64,000 bases of DNA from Spirochaetales bacterium (GCA_016342585.1 JAEINK010000009.1:41031-105030), one strand, 5' to 3'; shown: positions 8,055 to 17,515, counted from the stretch's first letter. Numbers and translations are program-made. The notes: generated by a model from the letters alone, not told the origin.

Positions 8055-9460
8055 TGCTATTTCCCACGATTGAATTCGCCATATTCTTTTTTATAATCTT
8101 TACATTTTCCTGGATGCTGATCCGATTCCCGGAACAGCGGAAGTGGTCCCTCCTCCTTGCCTCCTATTTTTTCTATGGTTTCTGGGACTGGAGATTCACC
8201 ATCCTTTTATTTACCTGCTCAGGCTTTAATTACATAATGGCCCTGGGGATTTCCAACGCCAAATACAGAAAACATAAGAAAGTATGGCTTATTACAGCTG
8301 TGATTATGGATTTAGGGATTCTATTCTTTTTTAAATACTACGGGTTTTTCATGAATTCGGTCAATAACATAAGTTTAATGCTGGGTTTATCGGAAGGCCT
8401 CCCCATACTTTCGGTGGTCCTGCCGGTAGGAATCTCATTTTTTACCTTTCAGGCTATGAGTTATGTGATAGATGTCTATAGGGGAGAAATTCACGCCAGA
8501 GAGTCTCTGGGCGATGTACTTCTTTACATATCCTTCTTTCCACAGCTTGTGGCAGGACCTATTGTCCGGGCATCGGTCTTTTTACCCCAGCTGGACACCA
8601 ATCCGGCGGAAGATCAAATCCCAGCGGGAACCGCTTTTGTGAGGATTATTGCGGGGCTCTTTAAAAAGACTGTCATAGCCAATTACCTGGCCGTTCTTCT
8701 TGTCGACCCGGTTTTTCTTGATCCCGCATCATATTCGCCCCTGGAATTGGTCCTCGGTGCCTATGGATATGCTTTCCAGATTTTCTGTGATTTTTCAGCC
8801 TATAGTGATATCGCTATTGGTATCGCTACCCTTCTGGGGTACAAATTCCCGGAGAACTTCAATCAACCCTACCGGGCCACAAGTTTTCAGGATTTCTGGC
8901 GGCGCTGGCACATCAGCCTTTCAAGCTGGTTACGGGATTATTTATATATTCCCCTGGGTGGATCAAAATCCGGGGGATTTAAAACCTATCGAAACCTCTT
9001 TATAACCATGTTACTCGGCGGATTATGGCATGGAGCCGCCTGGAATTTTATAATATGGGGAGGCCTTCATGGAACAGCCCTGGTCATCGAAAGAAAACTG
9101 GGACTTGTTAAAAAGATGAATGGCTTCGCTGGAAAGCTCCTTAAAAGGGTAATTGTATTTCAAGTTGTCTGTGTCTGCTGGATATTTTTCAGGGCCTCAG
9201 ATTTACGGGTCGCAGGTGAGTTCTTCATGGGTTTTACTCACAATAGAGAGTTTCAGGGGGTGATTACCCCCTTTACGGTCCTCCTGTTATTAATCGGCCT
9301 GATTATGCACTTCACACCCTCCGGGATAAAAGGCAGCCTGGGACGGGGAACAGCACGTCTTCCAGCCCTATTGCAGGGGACCCTTTTTGGAGGCTTTCTC
9401 CTTATTCTGCATATTTTATCTCCCCAGGGTGTGGCACCCTTTATCTATTTTCAATTTTAG
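8054..9460 (+). CDS. MBOAT family O-acyltransferase (AlgI/DltB-like)
   Basis: MBOAT proteins move acyl groups, usually acetyl, across the inner membrane onto secreted polymers. The protein has about 11 hydrophobic helices, the family block QDFWRRWHISLSSWLRDY with the following YIPLGG motif, and the active-site histidine segment GGLWHGAAWNF, all as in AlgI. The start is the ATG at 8054, which overlaps the stop of the transporter (TAATG) and gives 468 residues; an upstream in-frame ATG lies inside the transporter gene and adds a non-family extension. The next gene encodes a membrane-anchored SGNH enzyme, the usual periplasmic partner. Likely target: an extracellular polysaccharide or wall glycan. 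Confidence 0.92.
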   Translation: MLFPTIEFAIFFFIIFTFSWMLIRFPEQRKWSLLLASYFFYGFWDWRFTILLFTCSGFNYIMALGISNAKYRKHKKVWLITAVIMDLGILFFFKYYGFFMNSVNNISLMLGLSEGLPILSVVLPVGISFFTFQAMSYVIDVYRGEIHARESLGDVLLYISFFPQLVAGPIVRASVFLPQLDTNPAEDQIPAGTAFVRIIAGLFKKTVIANYLAVLLVDPVFLDPASYSPLELVLGAYGYAFQIFCDFSAYSDIAIGIATLLGYKFPENFNQPYRATSFQDFWRRWHISLSSWLRDYLYIPLGGSKSGGFKTYRNLFITMLLGGLWHGAAWNFIIWGGLHGTALVIERKLGLVKKMNGFAGKLLKRVIVFQVVCVCWIFFRASDLRVAGEFFMGFTHNREFQGVITPFTVLLLLIGLIMHFTPSGIKGSLGRGTARLPALLQGTLFGGFLLILHILSPQGVAPFIYFQF

Positions 9461-9468
9461 GAGGATTG

Positions 9469-10686
9469 GTGAAAGAAGAAAAGCTTACCAACTGGCAGAC
9501 AATACTAATCGTCCTCATCCTCTCCGGTCTGATTTTTTGTCTCTTTGGGACAGAAGAGCTCTCCCGCTGGAACAGGGAAATTGAAACAAAGAGACCACGG
9601 ATCCTCTTTAACCTGCTCCTTACTCCTTTTTATTCCTTCGCCGATTCTGTTGAGATTGATGCCATTATCCCTGCCTACAAGGACAGGTTTCACGATATTA
9701 AAGAGAAGACAATAAAAGAGATATTTCCCAATGTATCCCGATTTCTACTGTCGAAACTTCCTGAACAATTTATCCCCGGTTTTTTACATTCGCCGGAAAC
9801 TCTCACACAGGATTCAGCCATCATCGAGTCGATTGTGCCTGAAGTTACGATACAGGGTGTACCCCCTGAGACACCTCCTGTCCCTGTCCCTGTCCCTGTC
9901 CCTGAACCGATATTACACGATCCCATTTTTACAGATAATTCGGAATCCATAACAATGGAGGTTCCTGCGGTTATCCCTGCAGCCGAAAAGGAACAGCCCC
10001 TGATAATCCAGGACACACCGCCGCCGCCCCCGGAACCCACCCCGGGACTGCCCCGGGGAGAGTCGATCCTTCTTATGGGAGACTCGCTGGCAAACTCATG
10101 CGGAACAGCCTTCGTTCCCCTGATAAGCGGAAGAGAGGATCTTGAACTGGTAAAATATGGAAAGGTGTCGGCCAACCTCTCCAACCCTGTTTTTGATGAA
10201 TGGTTTGAAGACCTTGATGAGATCCTGGTGGAAAAAAAGTTCGATATAATCATTATCATGATGGGAGCAAATGCAGCCCAGGCCATTGTGGATGGAGATG
10301 ACCGCTGGGCCTATGGCTCCGTCAGATGGGAGGAGATCTACAGGCAGAGGGCGACAAATCTTATCTCCAGGCTGAAAAACAGCTCATCAAAGATCTATTG
10401 GGTGGGGATCCCCCCCATGTTGAAGAAAAACTACAGGGATAAAATGGAAGGTCATAACCAGCGAATTGCCGAGCTCTGCCGGGATCTGGCGATCGAGTAC
10501 CTCCCCATAGGGTCGGTGATTGGTGATGAAGCGGGGCAATACCTGGAGTACAAGATAATCGACGGCAGGCAGGTACGCATACGAACAGCCGATGGGGTGC
10601 ACTACTCCAGGGCGGGAGGAGATATCCTTTCAAAATATATCCTGACGACCCTCTTTCCCGATATCTCTTTTAGCACAAGAAACTGA
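9469..10686 (+). CDS. Membrane-anchored SGNH hydrolase (DUF459/AlgJ-like), partner of the MBOAT protein
   Basis: One N-terminal helix (around residues 8-26) anchors a periplasmic protein. A linker rich in Pro, Val and Glu (residues about 125-200) precedes the SGNH domain, which shows GDSLANSCG (block I Ser), MGANAAQ (block III) and a C-terminal DGVHYSRAGG (Asp-His pair). Start: GTG at 9469 sits 4 bases after AGGAGG; the TTG at 9466 is too close. The combination with an MBOAT gene suggests an acetyltransferase or acetylesterase acting on exported glycan. It overlaps the next gene (TGATG). The linker includes four tandem copies of a 6-base repeat. Confidence 0.85.
   Translation: MKEEKLTNWQTILIVLILSGLIFCLFGTEELSRWNREIETKRPRILFNLLLTPFYSFADSVEIDAIIPAYKDRFHDIKEKTIKEIFPNVSRFLLSKLPEQFIPGFLHSPETLTQDSAIIESIVPEVTIQGVPPETPPVPVPVPVPEPILHDPIFTDNSESITMEVPAVIPAAEKEQPLIIQDTPPPPPEPTPGLPRGESILLMGDSLANSCGTAFVPLISGREDLELVKYGKVSANLSNPVFDEWFEDLDEILVEKKFDIIIIMMGANAAQAIVDGDDRWAYGSVRWEEIYRQRATNLISRLKNSSSKIYWVGIPPMLKKNYRDKMEGHNQRIAELCRDLAIEYLPIGSVIGDEAGQYLEYKIIDGRQVRIRTADGVHYSRAGGDILSKYILTTLFPDISFSTRN
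9877..9900 (+). repeat. In-frame hexanucleotide tandem repeat (4 copies)
   Basis: Four perfect CCTGTC units followed by a diverged fifth (CCTGAA), encoding a Pro-Val run in the SGNH protein linker. Because the unit is 6 bases, copy-number change would alter linker length without a frameshift. Confidence 0.85.
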
Positions 10687-11906
10687 TGGGTACCGTCTCA
10701 AGAATTCAGGTTAAGCAAGTCCTCCGACGAAATCAGCTTGTTGATCACTATTTTGGAAACAGATACAGTTTCTCACCCTACAGGGCATGCACCCACGCCT
10801 GCCTCTATTGCGACGGCAGAGCAGAAAAATATTATATCGATGGAGACTTTGCTTCGGATATTGTTATCCGGGACAATTTACTGAGCTGCCTGGAGCCGGA
10901 ACTCAACCGTTTACGAGAAAAAGGGTATATCCTGGCAGGTTCCGGGGTCACAGATGCCTATCAACCGGTAGAAGCAGAGGAAAAACTCATGTCCGGAGCC
11001 GCAGAACTCCTGATAAAAAAGAAATTTCCTGTGATCATTACGACAAAAAGCGTTTTGATCAACAGAGATATTGAGAAATGGAAAATTCTCAACGAAAAAT
11101 CAGGCTTCATTCTGCTCCACACGCTCTGTACTCTGGTAGATTCCGAACGGCTTATATTTGAGCCCGGAGCTCCAAAAATTGAAGAGAGATTGAAAATGTT
11201 AGCGGATTTCAAGAATTCCGGAATCCCTGTGGGAGTGATGGCCATGCCCCTTCTACCCTTTATCTGGGATTCAAATGAGAAACTGGAAGCTCTCTTTACG
11301 GCCATGAAAAACCTGGTGGACTATATCCTCCCCGGAACACTGACCTTGAGACCGGGGATACAGAAAGAGACCTTCCAGGGAGTCCTGAGAGACTCATTCC
11401 CCGGGCTTCTGCCGGAATATGAGAGAATTTACGGAGAGAACCGACCATCGGGAGTTCCTCTTTATTCCTATCAGAAAGATGTATATGGCCGTATATTCAA
11501 CTTCATGACTGAACTGGGCATCCCCCATCAGATGCCCCACAGGCTCTTCCGCCAAAAGATCTCCTTACCCGATGAAATTCACATCCTCCTGAAACACCTT
11601 GAGGAGCTCTACAGGCCAAGGGGAATTGACACACGGCCGGTAAAAGAGGCCGAGAAAAGGTATGCATCCTGGCTGCGACCTGTTCGAATGGAGTTCAACA
11701 GGAAACGTTCTCTCCCTGATGAGTGGCTGGAGGAGAGGTTAAAGCTCCTTGCTTCGGAAAAAAAGCTGGGGACCCTCCTGGAGAATGAGAAGCTGGGGAA
11801 ATTTCTTGAAGAGATAATCCTTGAACCGGTCGAGTTTGATTATATTAAACTAAAACTGATAGAAACATCGGAAAGGGCCAAAGGAGAAGAAGAGTTCTTC
11901 CTTTAA
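10686..11906 (+). CDS. SplB-like radical SAM protein
   Basis: The 406-residue protein carries CTHACLYC near residue 37, a CX3CX2C radical SAM cluster site preceded by SPYRAC, the signature of the spore photoproduct lyase-like COG1533 group. The core barrel spans about residues 30-270. A charged C-terminal helical extension (about 290-406) is not one I recognise. The ATG overlaps the stop of the SGNH gene (TGATG). No spore or photoproduct context is present, so the substrate is unknown; a role in DNA repair or in modifying a glycan or peptide is open. Confidence 0.85.
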   Translation: MGTVSRIQVKQVLRRNQLVDHYFGNRYSFSPYRACTHACLYCDGRAEKYYIDGDFASDIVIRDNLLSCLEPELNRLREKGYILAGSGVTDAYQPVEAEEKLMSGAAELLIKKKFPVIITTKSVLINRDIEKWKILNEKSGFILLHTLCTLVDSERLIFEPGAPKIEERLKMLADFKNSGIPVGVMAMPLLPFIWDSNEKLEALFTAMKNLVDYILPGTLTLRPGIQKETFQGVLRDSFPGLLPEYERIYGENRPSGVPLYSYQKDVYGRIFNFMTELGIPHQMPHRLFRQKISLPDEIHILLKHLEELYRPRGIDTRPVKEAEKRYASWLRPVRMEFNRKRSLPDEWLEERLKLLASEKKLGTLLENEKLGKFLEEIILEPVEFDYIKLKLIETSERAKGEEEFFL

Positions 11907-12128
11907 CTATAACTGAATGTTTTCCAGAAGTTCCTTCAGAGCGGACAGATCTTCTGTGCTCATGGAGATCCCTTTTCCCATCTTTTCATGATCCGGAGCC
12001 CAGTCTCTTATATCATATTTAGGACTTCTTCCATTCCAGCTGATAAGGTTCAATTCCCGGTTCCAGCCTTTTGGACTTACCGAAAGGACGCCAATGGTCT
12101 TAAGTATCTCATAACTGAACTCTGCCAT
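11907..12128 (-). CDS. YdbC/PC4-like small DNA-binding protein
   Basis: A 73-residue protein (MAEFSYEILKTIGVL, then WNRELNLISWNGR-PKYDIRDW) that matches the bacterial YdbC family, relatives of the eukaryotic PC4 single-strand DNA-binding coactivator. The ELN.I.WNG..PKYDIR.W core is complete. GGGGAG precedes the ATG. It is convergent with the radical SAM gene, whose stop at 11906 abuts its own stop. Function in bacteria is probably in transcription or ssDNA binding. Confidence 0.85.
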   Translation of the reverse strand: MAEFSYEILKTIGVLSVSPKGWNRELNLISWNGRSPKYDIRDWAPDHEKMGKGISMSTEDLSALKELLENIQL

Positions 12129-12267
12129 AATTCTCCCCGGAAAGGATCTTTATCCCTTCCCTTTTCATTATATTGATATGACCAGTTTTATCACAAAAAA
12201 GCCGGGCTTGAAAGAGTTGTACCATGAGGGTATTATTCATATCAGAAAAATACAGAGGGGTAGTACT

Positions 12268-12810
12268 TTGATAGAACCGAATAAAACAATTCTTACTATT
12301 ATAGATGTGCAGGGAAAGCTTGCAGATCTCATGTATAACAAGGAAGAACTCTTTAAAAACCTGGGCATTCTAATCCGGGGCGCACAGGCCCTCGAAATCC
12401 CTATACTCTGGATGGAACAGCTTCCGGAGAAACTGGGGCCAACAAGGGAAGAGATCGCCCCCTTTTTAAAAGAAACAACCGGGCCAATCTCCAAAACCCC
12501 TTTCTCGGCCTGGCTCTCTCCCGAATACAGAGAGAAGCTTTTAGTTTCAAGAAGAACCCATATCCTCCTCTGTGGAATTGAAACACACATCTGTGTCTAT
12601 CAGACTGCTCTGGATCTGCTGGAAAGGGATTTTGAAGTCACCCTTGTGGCAGACTGTGCTTCAAGCCGGACCGAAGCCAACAGACAGATTGGTATTGACG
12701 GGATACGAGACAGGGGGGGCTGGATCAGCTGCACAGAATCTGTACTCTTCGAAGCTCTTAAAACCCCGGAACATCCTGCCTTCCGTACAATCTCAAAGTT
12801 AGTAAAATAG
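12268..12810 (+). CDS. Isochorismatase-family cysteine hydrolase
   Basis: The product begins MIEPNKTILTIIDVQGKLA, the usual N-terminus of YcaC/ISOC-type hydrolases. It has the catalytic triad pieces Asp (IDVQ), Lys (LPEKLG region) and Cys in CGIETHICVYQTA. I start at TTG 12268, which sits 7 bases after GAGGGG and gives 180 residues, the family size; an ATG at 12178 has no ribosome site and adds 30 atypical residues. Members hydrolyse amides or related bonds; the substrate is unknown. The YkgJ gene follows after 10 bases, so the two are probably co-transcribed. Confidence 0.85.
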   Translation: MIEPNKTILTIIDVQGKLADLMYNKEELFKNLGILIRGAQALEIPILWMEQLPEKLGPTREEIAPFLKETTGPISKTPFSAWLSPEYREKLLVSRRTHILLCGIETHICVYQTALDLLERDFEVTLVADCASSRTEANRQIGIDGIRDRGGWISCTESVLFEALKTPEHPAFRTISKLVK

Positions 12811-12820
12811 GAGTATAAGA

Positions 12821-13456
12821 ATGCTGCCAGGACCTCTTCAAAAAAACGATAATTTTCCATTTGAATGCCTCACCTGCGGAGAGTGCTGCAGCGGGACCAT
12901 GGAGGTCTTTTTAAACCCTATGGATGTTATCATCCTGGCAAAGCACCTGAAGATGAACAACACAAAGGATCTTTGGGAAGATGGTTACATTGTTACGGCA
13001 GGGGGACAGAATGGAACCCTCATACCCCGCCTTAAATTCGCAGGACTATCCCCCGGATTCTGTCCCTTCGTCGTCAACAACTGGGACGAAGAGACATCCT
13101 GTCTAAAGGGAACCTGTTCAATCCACGGCAAGGCAAAGCCCCTCATCTGCCGGTTGGCCCCAATCGCCAGGGAGGTGGATCTGGATGAAAACGAAGAGGA
13201 GTACTTTCTGAAGGAGCCTGTCATCGGCTGCCCCGGCTGTAAAGAACAAACAGAGGTCAACGTTGGCAGTTATGTGGAGACGCTGGGCCCGGAACTCGAT
13301 CTTGAAAAGAGGTGGTTCACACTCCTTAAAACAGGACTGGATAGAAAAGTGTCTCCCGAAGATATGCTGAAGAAGTTTTTTTATATCGAGTTGCCGGCAG
13401 ATCCCGCCAAACTCATGACAGAGTGGGAAAAGGATCCCCTTTTCAGCTGCTGCTGA
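12821..13456 (+). CDS. YkgJ-family Cys-cluster protein
   Basis: The N-terminal FECLTCGECCSG (CX2CX2CC) and the later Cys residues (FCPFVV, CLKGTCSIHG, LICRLAP, GCPGC) define the YkgJ/FliB-like cysteine-cluster family, which probably binds zinc or an Fe-S cluster. 211 residues, cytoplasmic, with AGGAG ahead of the ATG. It ends with two Cys. The biochemical role of the family is not settled. It forms an apparent two-gene unit with the isochorismatase-type enzyme. Confidence 0.85.
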   Translation: MLPGPLQKNDNFPFECLTCGECCSGTMEVFLNPMDVIILAKHLKMNNTKDLWEDGYIVTAGGQNGTLIPRLKFAGLSPGFCPFVVNNWDEETSCLKGTCSIHGKAKPLICRLAPIAREVDLDENEEEYFLKEPVIGCPGCKEQTEVNVGSYVETLGPELDLEKRWFTLLKTGLDRKVSPEDMLKKFFYIELPADPAKLMTEWEKDPLFSCC

Positions 13457-13473
13457 TTATACCCCGGGGCACA

Positions 13474-15399
13474 TCATTCAAAGATCGAAAGGCCCTGATC
13501 TAAAACCTGACCAATCAGAGCCTCATACTGTTTAATCCAAAACCTCAATTCCATAATTTCACCTTCAAAATCGGATTGAATGGATCTTTTAAGTTCCAGA
13601 GATAGAATCAACTCGGATAGGACAGCAGGAGCCATTAGGCCGGCCCTTTTAACCGTTTCCGGTGAAAAATAACTGGCAACCTCTCCCCCTTCAATCCTGT
13701 AAAGGGCCTCATTCAGGGCTGCAGCTCCCTCCTGCCGGAGGAGTAATGCCATGGCCTTGTCTAAAAGCTCGATCCGTCGAACAAGCTCAGGGTATAAACC
13801 GGAAATAGAGAAGAGAGATTGAAGTGTCGCAAACTCTTGGGCAGAAACCACAGATGAGGTCGACGCAGAACCATTTGCCTCATCCCGTTTAAAAGCCTGA
13901 CTTAATATGCTTTTCAACTCCGAAGCCTTTCGACCATTTTCAGAACTGCTATTTTCCTCACCTAAAGAATCATAGCACTCTTTTAGAAGATCCAGCTCAG
14001 CACTAAAATCAAAGATCATCCGGGGGTATTGAAGATAGCGATTAAGAGACTCAGGGAAGAACTTTCCGGAAACACGAACACCTCCGAAATCGGGATGAAT
14101 AAACTGGAGGCCTGTATAGCTGTTCCAATCGGCGGGAACAAGGTAAGACCCAGCCCGTTCAATACGGAATTTCATAGGGGTTAAAGCGCCTGCTCCGGCC
14201 TCCTCTTCCTCTGAAAAGCCTGAAGTGAAAGGGAAATTCGTACCTAGGGGCCTCGCTTCAGATGATAATTGAAAAGAGAAAAAAAGAGGAGGATACTGAT
14301 CACCATCTGAAACCATCCGGCCGGCTTCGAGGAGAAGGGCGGTTTTATCGGCCCATGAGACCGCATCCCGGGGAGGTCCAAGGCGGATCACCAAGGCCCC
14401 ATCCTCCCCACTCGCTTCATCAGGAAAACCTCTATTTGAACCAATAGCCGGACCCGAATAGAAATACCCTTCAATTCGGGCGGTGTTGACCACGGGAGAT
14501 TCTGCTGCGTTTATTTCATAGGAAGACGAAGGGACAATTAAACAATTATACGCGGAAGGAGGTTCTCCCGGCCGGAGTATTGGGGGCGAAAGCTCACATG
14601 TGAAAACAGGAATACCATAATCGGCATCCGGTATAAACCGGCCACCACTGTTCATGAAAACCAGGGCGCCGGCCCCCCACTCCCGGGCCTGGTCAATCAC
14701 ACCATACTCCCAGAGAGGTAATTTATCCTCTAGATCAACAAGAATAATCCGTTGTTTCAGGTCGATACCATTATACCCAAAGGTACTGCCGGAAAGGCCG
14801 GTCAACAGCCGCCCGGCAATCTCACCACTCCCGGAGCCATCATCTTTACCTACCCCCGAAAGTGGTGGCACAGGCCCGTTCAAAGGGAGGGAGGGGCCCA
14901 TAATGCGCAGGTTACACCCGGGAACCATCTTCACATTCACGGGGTCGGAGGATAAAGTCCCAATATCACCATTCACCACTATAACGCCGCCAGCGGATTC
15001 TATTTTCTCCAGGAGGTATTGTATGAGGCGGTAAGGGGGAACATGGGGGGCCAGGTAGGCAAGAAGGGTCTCTTTCTGTCTGTGAACAGCATTAATATCG
15101 ATCCTGTCACGATTCCTGCCGGTAGTATCCCGCTCTGACATCGACTTATTTTCACCCGAAATCTGTGTGTCTCTGTCCAAAGCGGCAGATCGATCATCAC
15201 CGGCCACATTTTCCCTGCTTTCAGGGGAATCATCCCCCGCCGCAACCTTTTCATCGGAATCATCCCGGGAGATTTCTGCAGACACCCCGCTACCATCGCT
15301 GAAATCATCCCCATCGCCACTACCCGGAGGAAGAGACCTGCATGTAGAAAATATCAGAATGCAGAGAATAAGGAGGGCATATGATGCGAAGGATTTCAT
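13474..15399 (-). CDS. Large lipoprotein, possible protease-associated (PA)-like domain
   Basis: The protein (641 residues) starts with a lipoprotein signal ending IFSTC (Cys20), then a low-complexity Asp/Ser/Gly-rich stretch (about 25-95). Residues about 210-290 (IILVDLEDKLP, then GAGALVFMNSGG, then YGIPVFTCEL) resemble the PA fold found beside peptidases and in surface proteins, but no peptidase active site is visible. The C-terminal third is helical. It follows pfp by 7 bases in an apparent marC-pfp-lipoprotein operon, an unexpected partner for a glycolytic enzyme. The function is unknown; the PA assignment is tentative. Confidence 0.7.
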   Translation of the reverse strand: MKSFASYALLILCILIFSTCRSLPPGSGDGDDFSDGSGVSAEISRDDSDEKVAAGDDSPESRENVAGDDRSAALDRDTQISGENKSMSERDTTGRNRDRIDINAVHRQKETLLAYLAPHVPPYRLIQYLLEKIESAGGVIVVNGDIGTLSSDPVNVKMVPGCNLRIMGPSLPLNGPVPPLSGVGKDDGSGSGEIAGRLLTGLSGSTFGYNGIDLKQRIILVDLEDKLPLWEYGVIDQAREWGAGALVFMNSGGRFIPDADYGIPVFTCELSPPILRPGEPPSAYNCLIVPSSSYEINAAESPVVNTARIEGYFYSGPAIGSNRGFPDEASGEDGALVIRLGPPRDAVSWADKTALLLEAGRMVSDGDQYPPLFFSFQLSSEARPLGTNFPFTSGFSEEEEAGAGALTPMKFRIERAGSYLVPADWNSYTGLQFIHPDFGGVRVSGKFFPESLNRYLQYPRMIFDFSAELDLLKECYDSLGEENSSSENGRKASELKSILSQAFKRDEANGSASTSSVVSAQEFATLQSLFSISGLYPELVRRIELLDKAMALLLRQEGAAALNEALYRIEGGEVASYFSPETVKRAGLMAPAVLSELILSLELKRSIQSDFEGEIMELRFWIKQYEALIGQVLDQGLSIFE

Positions 15400-15406
15400 G
15401 AGATAA

Positions 15407-16708
15407 TTACTCCCTCAGTTCAAATACAGGAAGTTTTGGTTCAATGAAAACAGGATTCAGCCGGGCAAATCGATGGAGTCCATTCTCAAAAAAAATATGG
15501 GGAGGCTCCTTTCCAATAAGGGGCCGTGCATATTTGATAAAATCATCGGTAACATCCAGTCCATCGTCGGTAATCCAGGATGAAGGAAGCTGCCTTTCTG
15601 AATTGGCAACCTCAACCAAGGGGACCTTATCATAAAAAACCGAATATTCATCTCCCGGATTACGGAGGATCGTAGCCATATACCCATCCTCACCTTTTCC
15701 GGCAAGCTCAACGGACTTTAAGGCTACATTATAGGCCTCTTCCAGATCCACAGCCGAAGTATAGAGGGAGGTTGAGCGCTGAAGGATTCCAGGTATCTGC
15801 CCCTCAGCCTTACCCCGGACGGCAAGACCACTCTTGTTCAGATGATTGACAACCCTTTGAGCCACCGTGCTTTCGGAGGCACCATAATCAATATGGCCGA
15901 ACCGGTCATGAACCGCTCCCAGAGCGCCCGTATCAAAACCTTCACTCACAATGACAATACACCTTCCCGCTTCTTTCAGTTTTTGGTTGACATTATCTGC
16001 CATGGATTCCAGAGAGTGATCCGTCTCGGCCAGATAAAGCTGCATGGGGATATTACGTTCAGGATCCGAAAGTCGTGCGGCTGCGGGAATGAATCCGGCC
16101 GTCCGTCCCATCGCCTGAAAGACGGAGACGGGATTTGAGCCGCATATAGCCTGATTTTCCTGGTTGGCTATCTGGGCCAGAGTCGCCCAGTATCTAGCGG
16201 TGCTGCCATAACCGGGTGTATGATCAATCAGGGGGGAGTGAATACTCCCCTGCTCATTAACCAGATCAGTCCCCAGATCATTATCGATGGTTTTCGGGAT
16301 CCCCACGGAGATCAGTTCATAATTTTCAGACCTGGCAAGGAGTGAAATTTTATGGGCCGTATCCATGGAGTCGTTTCCACCAATATAAAAAAAGTAGCCG
16401 ATGTCATGAGCCCTGAAAACATCAAGAATCCTCTGAAACTCCTGCTCATGCTCCTCATGAAGTTTATAGCGGCAGGTGCCGATGAAACCCGAAGCGGGTG
16501 TATGTTTCAGATATTTGAGCTCCTCCGGATTCTGGGCATCAAGATCCAACAACTCCTCCGTAAGAATCCCCTCAACGCCATGCCATCCGGCAAGAATCCT
16601 GCCGAATTTATCCGGAAAATGGTGACATCCCTCGATCACCCCGGCGAGGGATGCATTAATTACCGGAGAGGGACCTCCCGACTGAGCGACAAGTACATTC
16701 TTTCTCAT
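15407..16708 (-). CDS. pfp: Pyrophosphate-dependent 6-phosphofructokinase
   Basis: Phosphorylates fructose-6-phosphate in glycolysis. The N-terminal QSGGPSPVINAS, the GGNDSMDTA motif (Asp where ATP enzymes have Gly) and PKTIDND (with the Lys typical of pyrophosphate enzymes) indicate pyrophosphate as phosphoryl donor, which makes the step reversible. Start is the ATG at 16708, 7 bases after AAGGAG; the preceding TTG is not needed. The length, 433, fits the longer PPi-PFK clade. It lies 20 bases after marC and 7 before the lipoprotein gene. Family confidence is high; the donor is inferred from residues only. Confidence 0.92.
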   Translation of the reverse strand: MRKNVLVAQSGGPSPVINASLAGVIEGCHHFPDKFGRILAGWHGVEGILTEELLDLDAQNPEELKYLKHTPASGFIGTCRYKLHEEHEQEFQRILDVFRAHDIGYFFYIGGNDSMDTAHKISLLARSENYELISVGIPKTIDNDLGTDLVNEQGSIHSPLIDHTPGYGSTARYWATLAQIANQENQAICGSNPVSVFQAMGRTAGFIPAAARLSDPERNIPMQLYLAETDHSLESMADNVNQKLKEAGRCIVIVSEGFDTGALGAVHDRFGHIDYGASESTVAQRVVNHLNKSGLAVRGKAEGQIPGILQRSTSLYTSAVDLEEAYNVALKSVELAGKGEDGYMATILRNPGDEYSVFYDKVPLVEVANSERQLPSSWITDDGLDVTDDFIKYARPLIGKEPPHIFFENGLHRFARLNPVFIEPKLPVFELRE

Positions 16709-16728
16709 CAAATATCTCCTTACAAAAA

Positions 16729-17379
16729 TTAACCGGCAAGGCCTGGAAGGAGCTCAAGGAGCCCTTTAGAAAAAATCATGAAAGCCAGGGAGAGGAGAAT
16801 GATTCCTCCCACACGGGTCATGACAGCACTTCCCTTATTTCCTATCTTTTCTGTCAGGGTACTGGCGAAAAAATAGACCAGGAAAACCACCAGTCCATGA
16901 ACCGCAAGCACACCACAGAGCAGCAGTTTATCGACAAGTGTTACAGCCTGCCCGGACTGGGTCATGACGAGAGAGATGGTTACTGCACCAAAGGTCATGG
17001 GAAATAAAAGTGGTGTGACAATCATGGACTGCCAGTCATCATCGTCATCGTCAATATCGCCGGGTTTAACCTTTCGACGGGGTGAATCTCCCTTGATTAC
17101 CATATTAAGGGAAGTAACGATCAAAACAAGCCCGCCTGCCGCAGAGAGGGAGGCCAGAGAAATCCCCAGAACCTCTAATATGATATTACCGATAAGGGAG
17201 AGGAGAATCAGGGTAATGGCCGTTATCAAACCAATTCTGATTGCCATCTTGATCTGAATCTTTCTTTTATATTCAGATGTCAAAGCCGCATAGGGTCCGA
17301 TGACAGCAAAGGGACTGAAAGCAGAGAATAAAGCTGCCAAATAAAGGATTAGATCATTTATGGTAATAGTAACATTCAT
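16729..17379 (-). CDS. MarC-family integral membrane protein
   Basis: Six hydrophobic helices in 216 residues with the family's N-terminal LYLAALFSAFSPFAVIGPYAAL and mid-protein TPLLFPMTFGAVT segments identify MarC (UPF0056). A polar loop with DDDDDDW lies between helices 3 and 4. Despite the name, MarC has no proven role in multiple antibiotic resistance; its transport substrate is unknown. First gene of the probable marC-pfp-lipoprotein operon. Confidence 0.88.
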   Translation of the reverse strand: MNVTITINDLILYLAALFSAFSPFAVIGPYAALTSEYKRKIQIKMAIRIGLITAITLILLSLIGNIILEVLGISLASLSAAGGLVLIVTSLNMVIKGDSPRRKVKPGDIDDDDDDWQSMIVTPLLFPMTFGAVTISLVMTQSGQAVTLVDKLLLCGVLAVHGLVVFLVYFFASTLTEKIGNKGSAVMTRVGGIILLSLAFMIFSKGLLELLPGLAG

Positions 17380-17515
17380 AATCCAATATTGACGGTATTT
17401 AAGGATTTTTCAAGTATAAAAAACAAAAGAATCGGTAAGTATATTCAAGAACCGGTTAACGGAAAAGCAAACCCAGGGAAAGGCAGGATCGACTTTTCCG
17501 TCTCCGGAAAAATAT

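Noticed and set aside
12178..12267. Longer start of the isochorismatase-family gene at ATG 12178
   Set aside because: No ribosome site; the extra 30 residues lie outside the family fold, while TTG 12268 has GAGGGG at good spacing.
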